A stretch of DNA of 64,000 nucleotides from Shewanella ulleungensis. Lineage in GTDB: Bacteria; Pseudomonadota; Gammaproteobacteria; Enterobacterales; Shewanellaceae. Below, piece after piece: positions 39,495-49,161 of this stretch (positions are counted from its first letter, which is position 1; each line of letters begins with the position of its first letter). Made by a program: the position numbers and the translations under genes. The stretch covers positions 372,001-436,000 of the forward strand of contig NZ_BMQW01000003.1 of assembly GCF_014648315.1 (NCBI RefSeq). The letters are read 5' to 3'. The notes below the pieces were generated by a model. That model was given only the letters and a program-made list of their open reading frames with translations, had not been told where the DNA came from and did not search any database.

Positions 39495-40354
39495 AACGTA
39501 ACATGATGTTAGGCGCCTTAATTGGTTTTTCGAGTCTTGGGTTCACCACTTCAGTGCTTGCAGCTGATGCCGTTCCTGCTAAACAAGAGGTCATGCCGCA
39601 AATTAATGCAGCATTAGCTAAAGCCGTAGCAAGTGAGTTTCGTTCTTCAGAAAATAAGTTACGTGATAATTATCGTCACCCAGCAGAAACCTTAGCGTTT
39701 TTTGATATCAAACCAGAACAAACGGTCATTGAGTTATGGCCAGGTGGTGGTTGGTATGCAGAAATATTAGCCCCATATTTAGCCGAAAAAGGTCAATATG
39801 TTGCGGCTAATTTTGAAACAAAACCGGCTACAGATACTAATCAAGCTGCTTATTACCAATCTGCTGGTTTAAAGTTTGAAAAGTGGGTAAGCGACAATAA
39901 AGCCAGCGTTGGCAATGTCCAATTTGTGACTTTAGATCCACCGGCTAAATTTTCTTTAGGTAAAGATAACTCAGCTGACCACGTACTGACATTCCGTAAC
40001 TTGCACAATTGGGCAATGAAAGGCGAGTTAGAAGGTGTATTTAAAGCTGCTCATGATGTTTTGAAAGTCGGTGGTTCGCTCGGTGTTGTTGAGCATCGTG
40101 CAAACATCGGTATGGCTGCAGAAAGCGGCTATATGGATCAAAACCAAATGGTCGAGTTGGCCCATAAATATGGTTTCGAACTAACCGCAAGCTCTGAAAT
40201 TAATGCTAATCCAAAAGACAGCAAAGATTATCCAAAAGGCGTGTGGACACTGCCACCGCGTTTAGCTATGGGCGATCAAGATAAGCAAAAGTATATTGAT
40301 ATCGGTGAAAGCGATCGTATGACGCTTAAGTTCACCAAAACTGCGGTTAAGTAA
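39491..40354 (+). CDS. Exported class I SAM-dependent methyltransferase-like protein
   Basis: 287 aa with an N-terminal Sec signal peptide (MKRNMMLGALIGFSSLGFTTSVLA, cleavage before ADA). The mature part matches the COG4798-type methyltransferase family: DNYRHPAETLAFFDIKPEQTVIELWPGGGWYAEILAPYLA (modified motif I, GGGWY), and FRNLHNWAMKG as motif IV. Such a fold outside the cytoplasm is odd because SAM is not expected there. Function unknown. ATGA overlap with the peptidase gene. Confidence 0.85.
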   Translation: MKRNMMLGALIGFSSLGFTTSVLAADAVPAKQEVMPQINAALAKAVASEFRSSENKLRDNYRHPAETLAFFDIKPEQTVIELWPGGGWYAEILAPYLAEKGQYVAANFETKPATDTNQAAYYQSAGLKFEKWVSDNKASVGNVQFVTLDPPAKFSLGKDNSADHVLTFRNLHNWAMKGELEGVFKAAHDVLKVGGSLGVVEHRANIGMAAESGYMDQNQMVELAHKYGFELTASSEINANPKDSKDYPKGVWTLPPRLAMGDQDKQKYIDIGESDRMTLKFTKTAVK

Positions 40355-40480
40355 GTACCTGAGACTGTAGAACTTAACGAGATTGGGTTTGATGAGTATG
40401 TAAATCTTATAACTCGGATTGACTGCTTATTTAATATGTTAGTAGCGACACTACTCTTGTAAGTTTTACAGTGCTTTTTA

Positions 40481-40515
40481 ATAACACACGGCGAAAAAGC
40501 CGTGTGTTATTTTTT
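40481..40515 (+). terminator. Rho-independent terminator after the methyltransferase gene
   Basis: ATAACACACGGC-gaaaaa-GCCGTGTGTTAT, a 12-bp perfect stem followed by TTTTT. About 130 bases past the stop codon; ends the tsaB-to-methyltransferase stretch. Confidence 0.85.
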
Positions 40516-40647
40516 GACTTACATGTTCTAATTCTTTCTTCTATCATTGATTATCATGTCATGGTTTGTACATGTAGATGATGCGCATTGTGTTTTATTA
40601 TGCATCTCCACTCAATACTGTTTTACAGTGACAAAGGTGAGCTCATC

Positions 40648-41535
40648 ATGCTGACACTCAATTCAACCGAATTTCAATTGTCCTTGGCACATATTAACAT
40701 CGCAGCAAAGCGATATGGACAAGCCGATAAGCCGATTATTTTGGCTCTACATGGATGGTTAGATAACGCCGATAGCTTTATTCCATTAGCCAATGCATTT
40801 GAGCAACATGGATTATTTGATTCACATCAACTGATCTGTATTGACTTGCCTGGACACGGATTATCTGATCATCGCCCCGGACGCTATCCATTACACTGGA
40901 TTGATTATATCTATGATTTACAGGCTATTATTCAAGATGTGTCAATCGAAGGGCAGCCTATAACCCTTATAGGACATTCATTAGGTGGCATTATTGCCTC
41001 TGCATATAATGCCTGCATGGGGGAGAATATTGATAAGCTTATTTTGATTGAAGCACTAGGACCTTTGTATGAGTCGGCAGAGCACGCTAAGACTCGACTT
41101 CGTAAAGGTTTATTGCAACAGCAACGTTTTAATCTGCAATTATCAAGACCAATACCAACTTACTCTTCGATGGATGTAGCCGTTCAAGCTCGCCATCAAT
41201 TGACTGGGCTAGCATTACCTTGGTGTGAAATGATCACGCAACGAAATATGCAATTAATCGATGGTAAATGTGCTTGGAGAAGCGACCCAAGATTAAAACT
41301 TGATTCATTAAATCGTTTTACTTTTGAACAGGTTGATGGATTAATGTCCACCAGTGACACTCAAACACTCTTCATTTGTGCCCAAGATGGTTATAAACAA
41401 CTCACCTTAACAGAACAACATGCAAATACCTGGTTTAGCAACATTAAAATGGTAACATTAGCAGGCGATCATCACCTACATATGGGTAATGCAAACCTCG
41501 TCGCAGAAACGATTGGAGCTTTTGTTCTAAATTAG
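40648..41535 (+). CDS. Alpha/beta hydrolase
   Basis: 295 aa from the ATG at 40648, which follows AAAGGTGAG; an earlier in-frame codon lacks a ribosome-binding site. Alpha/beta-hydrolase fold: ILALHGWLDNADSFIPLA (oxyanion loop), nucleophile elbow LIGHSLGGIIAS (Ser), and the catalytic His in AGDHHLHMG; the acid is probably in FICAQDGYKQ. No signal peptide. Resembles the cytosolic esterase/lipase proteins often found upstream of fadD, but substrate is not readable. 214 bases upstream of fadD. Confidence 0.88.
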   Translation: MLTLNSTEFQLSLAHINIAAKRYGQADKPIILALHGWLDNADSFIPLANAFEQHGLFDSHQLICIDLPGHGLSDHRPGRYPLHWIDYIYDLQAIIQDVSIEGQPITLIGHSLGGIIASAYNACMGENIDKLILIEALGPLYESAEHAKTRLRKGLLQQQRFNLQLSRPIPTYSSMDVAVQARHQLTGLALPWCEMITQRNMQLIDGKCAWRSDPRLKLDSLNRFTFEQVDGLMSTSDTQTLFICAQDGYKQLTLTEQHANTWFSNIKMVTLAGDHHLHMGNANLVAETIGAFVLN

Positions 41536-41749
41536 TGTCAGAGACAGATGAAATCGCTGTTATTTTGAATGCATTTATGTGATTATGGTCAAAAATTAAA
41601 ACACTTGTATGATTTTTATCACGACAATTTATCATTACAACTAACAAAAAAAGCCTGCGATAACAATATTAATGATACGCAGTGCTATAAAATTTTACCA
41701 CTGACGGGGAATGCACGTCTTAGCACAGTGGAATGATTAGGAGACACCT

Positions 41750-43423
41750 GTGGACCAGCCTTGGATTAATCACCTGCCTGAACATGTTCCGGCCGAAATA
41801 GACCCATCTCAATATAGTTCGTTAGTACACATGTTTGAAGATTCAGTGGCTAAATATGCCGATCAAGCTGCATTTATCAACATGGGCGCGACGATGACTT
41901 ATCGTAAGCTTGAAGAACGCAGCCGCGCATTTGCAGCCTATTTACAAAATGATTTGCATTTAAATAAAGGTGACCGTGTTGCCATTATGATGCCAAATTT
42001 ATTGCAATATCCAATAGCATTGTTTGGCATTTTACGCGCAGGCATGGTGGTGGTTAACGTTAATCCACTATATACCCCGCGAGAGTTAAAACATCAACTT
42101 ATTGACTCTGGTGCCAAAGCCATTGTAGTAGTGTCAAACTTTGCCAATACCCTTGAAGAAGTGGTTGATCAAACACCAGTAGAATCTGTCATTATTACTA
42201 GTCTTGGTGATCAGCTTAGTGCGCCTAAACGCACACTTGTTAACTTTGTGGTGAAATATATTAAAAGAATGGTACCCAAATACCATTTACCCCATGCATT
42301 GTCATTTAGAGATGCGCTAACAAAAGGTCGTCGTCTGCAATACATTAAAGCAGATATAAATGGCGATGATTTAGCTTTTTTACAATACACAGGTGGAACC
42401 ACCGGAGTCTCTAAAGGGGCAATGTTAAGCCATAAAAACGTAGTGAGTAACGTATTACAAGCTAACGGAGCTTATTCGCCAGCACTTGAAGACGGTGTTG
42501 AGTTTGTGGTCACAGCATTGCCGCTTTATCATATTTTTGCTTTAACGGTTAACTGCTTATTATTTTTACATAAAGGCAGTAAGAATTTATTAATTACCAA
42601 TCCACGTGATATTCCGGCGTTTGTGGGCGAGTTAAAAAAATACCCATTTACAGCACTAACTGGGGTTAACACCTTGTTTAATGCGTTAGTTAATAATGAA
42701 GAATTTAATAATCTAGACTTTTCTGGGCTCAAGTTTTCTATTGGCGGCGGCATGGCTGTACAGCGTGCAGTTGCAGATAAATGGCAGAAAATTACTAAAA
42801 CTCGCTTGTTAGAAGGTTACGGATTAACGGAAGCATCGCCATTGGTGACATGTTGCCCTTATAATTTAGAAGGTTATAACGGTTCTATTGGTTTTCCTGC
42901 GCCATCAACATTAATCCAAATTCGCGATGATGACTCAAAGGTGTTGGCACAAGGCGAGACCGGTGAATTATATGCAAAAGGCCCACAGATAATGCAAGGG
43001 TACTGGCAACGTCCTGAAGAGACATCTAAAGTTATTGATAAAAACGGCTGGCTTGCCACAGGTGATATCGGTTACATGGACGAAAAAGGCTTTTTCTTCA
43101 TTGTTGACCGTAAAAAAGACATGATTTTAGTCTCTGGTTTTAACGTGTTTCCAAATGAAGTGGAAGAAGTTGTTGCTATGCATCCTAAGGTTATTGAAGT
43201 TGCCGCAGTCGGTGTACCTCATGAAGCCAGTGGTGAATTAGTTAAAATTTTTGTTGTCGCCAAAGACAAGTCGCTTACTGAAGAAGAGCTAATTAAACAT
43301 TGCCGACATCATTTAACGGGATATAAAGTGCCTAAGCTGGTAGAATTTAGGGACGAATTACCAAAAACGAATGTGGGTAAAATTTTACGCCGACAACTTC
43401 GAGACGAAGTGAAGAAAGCATAA
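41750..43423 (+). CDS. fadD: Long-chain fatty acid--CoA ligase
   Basis: 557-aa ANL-superfamily enzyme activating fatty acids for beta-oxidation. AMP-binding P-loop [19 protein letters not shown]5 [14 protein letters not shown]7 [35 protein letters not shown] and the catalytic Lys in [11 protein letters not shown]. The start is GTG at 41750, with TTAGGAG six bases upstream. Followed by rnd, as in E. coli. FadR regulation is expected in the family, but I did not find a convincing box in the 214 bases upstream. Confidence 0.95.
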   Translation: MDQPWINHLPEHVPAEIDPSQYSSLVHMFEDSVAKYADQAAFINMGATMTYRKLEERSRAFAAYLQNDLHLNKGDRVAIMMPNLLQYPIALFGILRAGMVVVNVNPLYTPRELKHQLIDSGAKAIVVVSNFANTLEEVVDQTPVESVIITSLGDQLSAPKRTLVNFVVKYIKRMVPKYHLPHALSFRDALTKGRRLQYIKADINGDDLAFLQYTGGTTGVSKGAMLSHKNVVSNVLQANGAYSPALEDGVEFVVTALPLYHIFALTVNCLLFLHKGSKNLLITNPRDIPAFVGELKKYPFTALTGVNTLFNALVNNEEFNNLDFSGLKFSIGGGMAVQRAVADKWQKITKTRLLEGYGLTEASPLVTCCPYNLEGYNGSIGFPAPSTLIQIRDDDSKVLAQGETGELYAKGPQIMQGYWQRPEETSKVIDKNGWLATGDIGYMDEKGFFFIVDRKKDMILVSGFNVFPNEVEEVVAMHPKVIEVAAVGVPHEASGELVKIFVVAKDKSLTEEELIKHCRHHLTGYKVPKLVEFRDELPKTNVGKILRRQLRDEVKKA

Positions 43424-43429
43424 AATACT

Positions 43430-43455
43430 AGCCGGCAATTGAGCCGGCTTTTTTA
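43430..43455 (+). terminator. Terminator between fadD and rnd
   Basis: AGCCGGC and GCCGGCT form a 7-bp GC-rich stem with a 6-base loop, followed by TTTTT. Only six bases after the fadD stop codon. Confidence 0.85.
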
Positions 43456-43497
43456 TTGGTGCCTTTCCCCCATTTGTATTTTTTAGCGGAGCTTATT

Positions 43498-44610
43498 TTG
43501 TTAACGTTTGAATATATCAGTGATGATGCAAGCCTTTTGTCATTAGTTGAGCAATACCAACACAGTACTTTATTGGTACTTGATACTGAGTTTGTCCGCA
43601 CCCGCACTTATTATGCAAAATTAGGCTTGATCCAAGCCTATGATGGTAATACGTTGGCCTTGATTGATCCTGTCGCGATTACTGATCTCAGTCCATTTTG
43701 GCAGCTTCTGACTAATCCTAATATCGTTAAATTGGTTCATTCGTGCAGTGAAGATCTAGAAGTATTTGCGCATTATGGCGAATGCCAGCCGAGTCCGTTA
43801 TTTGATAGTCAAATCGCTGCAAGCCTAGCCGGCTTCGGTCATGGGTTGGGCTATGCAAAACTAGTTGAAGCATGTTTGCAAGTTGAAGTGGATAAGGGCG
43901 AATCTAGAACTGATTGGATGAAACGCCCTTTAACTGATGCCCAGCTACAATATGCAGCAAATGACGTGTATTATTTGTATAAGCTGTATCCGCAATTACA
44001 ACAGAAACTTGTTGAAAATCAACGCGAGGCCTGGTTGTTTGAAGAAGGTCAGCGTATGACAGAGGGTAGGATGACCTTGCCTGATGGTGACAGTATTTAC
44101 CTTAAAGTCAAAAACGCATTCCAGCTTAATGGCCAACAACTCGCCTATTTAAAAGTTTTGGCGAAATGGCGTTTAAACAAAGCGGTTAACCGTAATTTAG
44201 CATTAGGTTTTGTGGTTAAAGACCATGCGCTAATTGCCCTTGCTAAAAAGCAACCAACAACCATAGCTGAATTAAACCGTTTAACCGATTTAACTGAGCA
44301 AGAAAAACGGGTCCATGGCAAAGATTTATTAGCAGTAATGGCCACGGCCGATTTAACTAACCTGCCTGAGGAAGTTGATATTGTAGCTTTAAAATCAGGT
44401 TACAAGTCGGCATTCAAAGACCTTAAAACCCGTTTAACTGAGTTGTGCGAGCGTGAACAAGTCTCGCTAGAATTTGTCGGTTCAAAACGTCATATACATG
44501 AATATTTATTATGGCTTTACCACAATAAGCAAACACCAACACCGTTATTATTGTGTGGTTGGAGAGGGCAGTTAATCGGAGATTTGTTGGCAGATATACG
44601 TTTTAGCTAA
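43498..44610 (+). CDS. rnd: Ribonuclease D
   Basis: 370-aa 3'-5' exoribonuclease for tRNA 3'-end maturation, DEDDy type. LVLDTEFVRTRTYYAKLGLIQ (DE), VKLVHSCSEDLEVFAHYG, and YAANDVYYLYKLYPQL (Tyr-Asp motif). Two HRDC domains follow, from about residue 210. The start is a TTG at 43498 with GGAG six bases upstream; the longer frame has no ribosome-binding site. Follows the fadD terminator. Confidence 0.95.
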   Translation: MLTFEYISDDASLLSLVEQYQHSTLLVLDTEFVRTRTYYAKLGLIQAYDGNTLALIDPVAITDLSPFWQLLTNPNIVKLVHSCSEDLEVFAHYGECQPSPLFDSQIAASLAGFGHGLGYAKLVEACLQVEVDKGESRTDWMKRPLTDAQLQYAANDVYYLYKLYPQLQQKLVENQREAWLFEEGQRMTEGRMTLPDGDSIYLKVKNAFQLNGQQLAYLKVLAKWRLNKAVNRNLALGFVVKDHALIALAKKQPTTIAELNRLTDLTEQEKRVHGKDLLAVMATADLTNLPEEVDIVALKSGYKSAFKDLKTRLTELCEREQVSLEFVGSKRHIHEYLLWLYHNKQTPTPLLLCGWRGQLIGDLLADIRFS

Positions 44611-44737
44611 CTAACCTTAACTCGGGACAATCAAAGGTTTTCAAATAGCCATTCGCCTTGTTCACAAAACAAATGACAAGTTTGAAATAGTTTTAAGTGT
44701 TTTGATTATCATAAATGTCATTGTTTTCGATAGTCAA

Positions 44738-44775
44738 TAAAAAGGATACTGGCATTATGCCAGTATCCTTTTTTC
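44738..44775. terminator. Bidirectional terminator between rnd and minE
   Basis: AAAGGATACTGGCAT and ATGCCAGTATCCTTT form a 15-bp stem with a one-base loop and T-runs on both strands, 11 bases beyond the minE stop codon. Confidence 0.85.
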
Positions 44776-44786
44776 AGCTTAGCGAA

Positions 44787-45047
44787 TTACTTTGAATCTG
44801 GTAAGGTGACGTTAAGCTCTAATACTGATAAATTATCATCGTTTTGATCAAGTTGCACAGACACTTGGTCATCTGATATCTGAACATATTTGCGGATCAC
44901 TTCGATGATTTCTTGCTTCATCTTTGGGAAGTAATCGGGCGCACCGCGTTCTCCACGCTGATGTGCCACAATAATTTGCAATCTTTCCTTTGCCAACGAT
45001 GCGGTATTAGGTTTTTTATTGCTTCTGAAATAATCAAGTATCGACAT
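44787..45047 (-). CDS. minE: Cell division topological specificity factor MinE
   Basis: 86 aa. Displaces MinC from MinD and drives pole-to-pole oscillation. [31 protein letters not shown] carries the membrane-binding N-terminus and the anti-MinCD helix. The C-terminal beta domain follows ([21 protein letters not shown]). Two bases after minD. Confidence 0.97.
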   Translation of the reverse strand: MSILDYFRSNKKPNTASLAKERLQIIVAHQRGERGAPDYFPKMKQEIIEVIRKYVQISDDQVSVQLDQNDDNLSVLELNVTLPDSK

Positions 45048-45049
45048 AG

Positions 45050-45859
45050 TTAGCTACCAAAAATCCTTTTAAGGAATCCCTTTTTTTCTTCTGTGATAAA
45101 TCGAACCGGTACATCGTCACCTAATAAGCGTGCGACAGTATCGCTGTAGGCTAGGCCTGCATCACTTTCTTGATCAATAATCACTGGTACACCAGAGTTT
45201 GACGCTTTAAGTACCGACTGAGACTCAGGGATTACCCCAAGTAGCTCGATGGCTAAAATTTCTTTTACATCTTCTACACTGAGCATCTCGCCTGTTTTGA
45301 CTCTAGCAGGCGAATAGCGGGTCAGTAATAAATATTCTTTAATAGGCTCAAGTGACAGTTCTGCACGGCGCGAACGGCTTTGTAACATGCCTAATATACG
45401 GTCTGAGTCTCGCACTGAGCTGACTTCAGGGTTAGTCGTCACAATAGCGATGTCGGCAAAATATAATGCCATCATTGCGCCTTGTTCGATACCTGCCGGT
45501 GAGTCACATACAATATAATCAAAGTCTTTGGCTAGGTTGTCTAACACTTGCCCTACGCCTTCTTTGGTTAATGCATCTTTGTCACGTGTTTGCGATGCAG
45601 GTAATACAAAGAGTTTGTCACAACGCTTATCTTTGATTAATGCTTGATTTAGGTTTGCTTCGCCATTAATAACGTTAACAAAGTCATACACTACACGACG
45701 CTCACAACCCATAATTAAATCAAGGTTACGTAATCCGATATCAAAATCGATGACAACGGTTTTTTTACCTTTTAAAGCCAATCCTGTGGCAATTGCTGCA
45801 CTGGATGTTGTTTTTCCCACACCACCTTTACCTGATGTGACAACAATAATTTGCGCCAT
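45050..45859 (-). CDS. minD: Septum site-determining protein MinD
   Basis: 269-aa deviant-Walker ATPase: [31 protein letters not shown] (deviant Walker A), [27 protein letters not shown] and [15 protein letters not shown]. The C-terminal amphipathic membrane helix is [13 protein letters not shown]. Recruits MinC to the membrane away from mid-cell. Between minC and minE. Confidence 0.98.
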   Translation of the reverse strand: MAQIIVVTSGKGGVGKTTSSAAIATGLALKGKKTVVIDFDIGLRNLDLIMGCERRVVYDFVNVINGEANLNQALIKDKRCDKLFVLPASQTRDKDALTKEGVGQVLDNLAKDFDYIVCDSPAGIEQGAMMALYFADIAIVTTNPEVSSVRDSDRILGMLQSRSRRAELSLEPIKEYLLLTRYSPARVKTGEMLSVEDVKEILAIELLGVIPESQSVLKASNSGVPVIIDQESDAGLAYSDTVARLLGDDVPVRFITEEKKGFLKRIFGS

Positions 45860-45886
45860 TTTGATTTATATCCTTTTATTTGCCAA

Positions 45887-46552
45887 TTATTGAGGCAATG
45901 ATTCAACTGTGAGAGATTCGCCTTCAAGGCGCACACAACCTCTTTGATCGAGAGCGTATTGTTGTAAATGTTCTGTTAACCAATACTGCCCAGCAATCGA
46001 CACTAATTCTGCTTCAAGCGAGTTAGCAATAATCACACTTTGATTATCACCCGCAGCACCTGCCATGGCTTTACCACGAAGTGCACCATATATATGAATG
46101 CTACCATCAGCAATGACTTCAGCGCCATTACCAACAGCACCAAAAATGACTAAATCAGCATTTTGTGCGTATATTTGTTGTCCAGACCGCACATTTTGCT
46201 TAACAATTTTAGTGGCTCTTTTAGGTAACTCCGCTTTTGCGGCTTGTTTTCCCGATTTTACCACGGCAATAGCCATGTTTTTAGCCTGTTCTATTTGCTC
46301 TTCATTAGCATCAGTTATGCCAACGATAATTAAATTTCGGTCAGTTAATAATTGTTTGAGTGCGTAAAAATCAATTTGGGTATGCTTAATCGCGGCAAGA
46401 TTTAACACCAAAGGCGCACCCAAAAAAAATTGAGGGGCTTGTGCTAGTTTATTATCTAATTCAGCCGCAATAATGTCGAGGTTACTATTATTTATGTGCA
46501 GTACTGACAATGTAAAAGACGTGGCTTTTAATTCGAGATTTTGTTTAGCCAT
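45887..46552 (-). CDS. minC: Septum site-determining protein MinC
   Basis: 221 aa from the ATG at 46552. N-terminal FtsZ-inhibitory domain ([16 protein letters not shown]), C-terminal beta-helix domain from about residue 110 with [45 protein letters not shown]. The frame can begin at a TTG six codons upstream, but MAKQNLELK is the usual start. First gene of minCDE, divergent from ycgL. Confidence 0.95.
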   Translation of the reverse strand: MAKQNLELKATSFTLSVLHINNSNLDIIAAELDNKLAQAPQFFLGAPLVLNLAAIKHTQIDFYALKQLLTDRNLIIVGITDANEEQIEQAKNMAIAVVKSGKQAAKAELPKRATKIVKQNVRSGQQIYAQNADLVIFGAVGNGAEVIADGSIHIYGALRGKAMAGAAGDNQSVIIANSLEAELVSIAGQYWLTEHLQQYALDQRGCVRLEGESLTVESLPQ

Positions 46553-46671
46553 CCCGGCATCATTCTCCAAAACATCAGTTAGAAACTGATTTACAATTAT
46601 TTTCTTTAGTCACCATGTTATAGTGTGCTTAGTTGACTATCAAGTTTGAACCTTTGGAAATTTACACTAAA

Positions 46672-46950
46672 ATGATTTGTGCAGTATATAAAAGCAGTAG
46701 AAAAGCCGATACTTACCTTTTTGTCAAAAAACGTGATGTTTTTGATGATGTTCCAGCTCCATTAATGGAAATGTTTGGCGCACCAACGTTAGTGATGGTT
46801 GTGCCTTTATCTAAGCGTGATCATCTTGGAATTGCTGATATTGACAAAGTGAAAGTGGCATTAGAAGAACAAGGCTTTTATTTACAAATTCCGCCACCGA
46901 ATATTAATTTACTCGACCAACACAAACAAGAGATAGGTTTTAAGCAATAA
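46672..46950 (+). CDS. ycgL: YcgL family protein
   Basis: 92 aa. MICAVYKSSRKADTYLFV...DDVPAPLMEMFGAPTLVMVVPL is characteristic. Function is not known; it is conserved next to minCDE. The ATG at 46672 matches the usual N-terminus, whereas the longer frame (13 extra codons) does not. Followed 32 bases later by the MltB-like gene. Confidence 0.92.
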   Translation: MICAVYKSSRKADTYLFVKKRDVFDDVPAPLMEMFGAPTLVMVVPLSKRDHLGIADIDKVKVALEEQGFYLQIPPPNINLLDQHKQEIGFKQ

Positions 46951-46982
46951 ACTGAATCTTTTGAGGAGTAAAAAGGACTCAT

Positions 46983-47945
46983 ATGATTCTAAAAATCATT
47001 TTAAGCACAATATTTTACTTCTTATTTTCTCCGGTAGTGGTGGCTAGTAATAGTCATCACCTATTTGAGGATTATTTACTTTCTCTGCAACAGCAATCCA
47101 TTAATTCTGGTGTCGCTCCTGTGACGGCTGAACGACATATCTCACAGATTAAAATCTTTAAAAAAGCGAATCTAAATTCTAATTCGCAACACACGCTTGA
47201 GACCTTCATTCCACACGCTATTCCAGAAATTACCGTTAGTACGGCAAGAGCGATGTTGCAACAACATGAAGTGCTACTAAATAAGCTCAGTCAGCGTTAT
47301 CAAATTCAACCTCGTTTTCTTATTGCCTTGTGGGGTGTTAATTCACGCTTTGGTGAGCAATCTGGCCGATTCCCAACATTATCTGTTTTAGCCTCTCTTG
47401 CATTTAAAGGTGAAAACGAATCTTTTTATGTAGATGAATTTATTGCTGCTTTGAAACTCATTGAACAGAAAAATATTCCAATCGCTGCGCTGCGCAGTTC
47501 ATCAAGTGGCGCAATGGGGCAAATGCAAATGATGCCTTCACAACTATTGCAATATTCTGTAGACGGCGACCAAGATGGTAAAATTGATATTTGGGACTCG
47601 ACTGAAGATGCGTTTGCCAGCACTGCAAATATGTTACATCAACAAGGTTGGCAGTTTGACGCTACCTGGGGCAGGCAAGTCAAGGCGACCATGATGTTAG
47701 ACCCTAATTTATTAGGTTTGAGCAGTACCCATACTTTTCCGCAATGGCAAGCATATGGTGTTAGGCGTTTTAATGGTGATAACTTGCCGTCTCGTAGTGA
47801 TATGAATGTGTCGTTAATCGCACCTGATGGTAGCAAAGGGCGATTTTATTTAGTTTACAATAATTTTCGATTATTACACCAATTTACGCCTTCATTTCAT
47901 GACACCCTGGCATTAACCTACCTGTCGGAAAAAATTAAGCAGTAA
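46983..47945 (+). CDS. MltB-family lytic transglycosylase homologue with altered catalytic residue
   Basis: 320 aa with a signal peptide (residues 1-21, cleavage after VVA; no lipobox Cys). The fold is that of Slt35/MltB: PRFLIALWGVNSRFGEQSGRFP, then SSGAMGQMQMMPSQLLQYSVDGDQDGKIDIWDSTEDAFASTANML, both family motifs. At residue 120 the family's catalytic Glu (GVExxFG) is Asn, encoded AAT at 47340-47342; the rest of the motif is intact. It may therefore bind murein without cleaving it, or use another acid, for example Glu125. GGAGTAAAAAGGA precedes the ATG. Between ycgL and ycgN. Confidence 0.87.
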   Translation: MILKIILSTIFYFLFSPVVVASNSHHLFEDYLLSLQQQSINSGVAPVTAERHISQIKIFKKANLNSNSQHTLETFIPHAIPEITVSTARAMLQQHEVLLNKLSQRYQIQPRFLIALWGVNSRFGEQSGRFPTLSVLASLAFKGENESFYVDEFIAALKLIEQKNIPIAALRSSSSGAMGQMQMMPSQLLQYSVDGDQDGKIDIWDSTEDAFASTANMLHQQGWQFDATWGRQVKATMMLDPNLLGLSSTHTFPQWQAYGVRRFNGDNLPSRSDMNVSLIAPDGSKGRFYLVYNNFRLLHQFTPSFHDTLALTYLSEKIKQ

Positions 47946-48006
47946 CTTGAACTCTTTTCGGTGTAAAATACTCGCAAATTTTGATGAATAACTTTTTAGA
48001 TAGACC

Positions 48007-48453
48007 ATGATGACACAGTTTTGGACAACAACACCGTTAGATAAAATGACCCCTGTTGAGTGGGAGTCGCTCTGTGATGGCTGCGGTAAATGCTGTTTAA
48101 ATAAAATTATCGATGATGAAACCGATGAGTTGTATTATACCAATGCTGCTTGTCATTTACTCGATGGCGACAGTTGCAGTTGTCGTCGATACATTGAACG
48201 TTTTAAATACGTGCCAGAATGTACCGCGATAACGCCAGCTAACATTAGTGAATTAACTTGGCTACCGGACAGTTGTGCCTATCGTCGTTTATATTTGGGT
48301 AAAGCGCTGCCTAGCTGGCATCCATTATTAACTGGTGACAAAGAGGCTATGCATGCTGCAGGTATTTCTGTTCAACGTAAGACGGTTAACGAAATGAAAG
48401 TAAAATATTTAGAAGATTGTATTGTTTTGTGGCCATTACTTGATGTGGAATAA
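48007..48453 (+). CDS. ycgN: YcgN family cysteine-cluster protein (UPF0260)
   Basis: 148 aa. [35 protein letters not shown] and [19 protein letters not shown] give the multi-cysteine signature (CxxCxxCC, C, CxC, C) of the family, probably a metal or FeS ligand set. Function is not established. Two ATGs (48007, 48010) are possible starts. Convergent with dsbB. Confidence 0.92.
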   Translation: MMTQFWTTTPLDKMTPVEWESLCDGCGKCCLNKIIDDETDELYYTNAACHLLDGDSCSCRRYIERFKYVPECTAITPANISELTWLPDSCAYRRLYLGKALPSWHPLLTGDKEAMHAAGISVQRKTVNEMKVKYLEDCIVLWPLLDVE

Positions 48454-48487
48454 ATAATAAAATAGCAGGCAACTGTCCATGTCAAGA

Positions 48488-48525
48488 TTAACAAAAAAGA
48501 CCTCAATTGAGGTCTTTTTTGTTAA
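48488..48525. terminator. Bidirectional terminator, perfect palindrome
   Basis: A 38-bp perfect palindrome centred on GACCTCAATTGAGGTC with A/T runs on both sides, between convergent ycgN and dsbB. Works in either direction. Confidence 0.9.
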
Positions 48526-48539
48526 ATCATAGCGCTAGC

Positions 48540-49049
48540 TTACTTTGCCGGTTTCAAGCTCGGCACAAGCATCGCTAACCAAATAACAGCATAGATAGCA
48601 AAACACACCATCATCCATTGTGCCATGCTCACCGATAACCATGTCCAGGGGAGATCGCTACACATTCCGGTCGGTGAGAACACCGATGGAAGCCAAACAT
48701 CCAATGGCATAAAGCTTGGAAATTCAGGATAAAAAGAGCATGTTGCAAAAGGTGATGGGTTCACCTGCATGTTGTTAAGCTCGTAAGCCAAACTAAATCC
48801 CCATATAGAAGACACCATCCAAGCGACTAATCCTACAAAGCGCAAAATCCACCATTTTGGCTGAAGCATGCCAATCAATCCTGCCAATATCAGGCCGAGT
48901 ACGGCTACGCGCACATATATGCACATAACGCAGGGTGATAGATCCATCGCATACTGAAAAAAGAGCGCGGCCAGTTCTAATACGATCCCAGAGAGCGCGA
49001 GTAATCCCCACGATAAACGACCACGACAAAAGAGTTGTAACGTTGACAA
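48540..49049 (-). CDS. dsbB: Disulfide bond formation protein DsbB
   Basis: 169-aa inner-membrane protein that reoxidises DsbA and passes electrons to quinone. Four membrane helices; the catalytic pair is DLSPCVMCIYVRVAV and the second periplasmic pair lies in FATCSFYPEFP and PTGMCSDLPW. The start is a TTG with AGGAG six bases upstream. It lies downstream of nhaB, as in E. coli, but behind a terminator. Confidence 0.95.
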   Translation of the reverse strand: MSTLQLFCRGRLSWGLLALSGIVLELAALFFQYAMDLSPCVMCIYVRVAVLGLILAGLIGMLQPKWWILRFVGLVAWMVSSIWGFSLAYELNNMQVNPSPFATCSFYPEFPSFMPLDVWLPSVFSPTGMCSDLPWTWLSVSMAQWMMVCFAIYAVIWLAMLVPSLKPAK

Positions 49050-49076
49050 GTACTGCTCCTAGTGCAATTTTGAGAT

Positions 49077-49107
49077 AAAAAAACACCCTCAATTGAGGGT
49101 GTTCAAA
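49077..49107 (-). terminator. Terminator between nhaB and dsbB
   Basis: On the minus strand ACACCCTC-aatt-GAGGGTGT is an 8-bp GC-rich stem followed by TTTTTTT. It lies about 55 bases after nhaB and before dsbB, so dsbB should have its own promoter or depend on readthrough. Confidence 0.8.
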
Positions 49108-49161
49108 AGGGTTGTGTCGACTTTAAGATAAATTATCTATTAAGTCCAACATCCTAGCTCA

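Noticed and set aside
40355..40480. Possible small RNA after the methyltransferase gene
   Set aside because: No promoter found before the terminator stem; more simply the 3' UTR.
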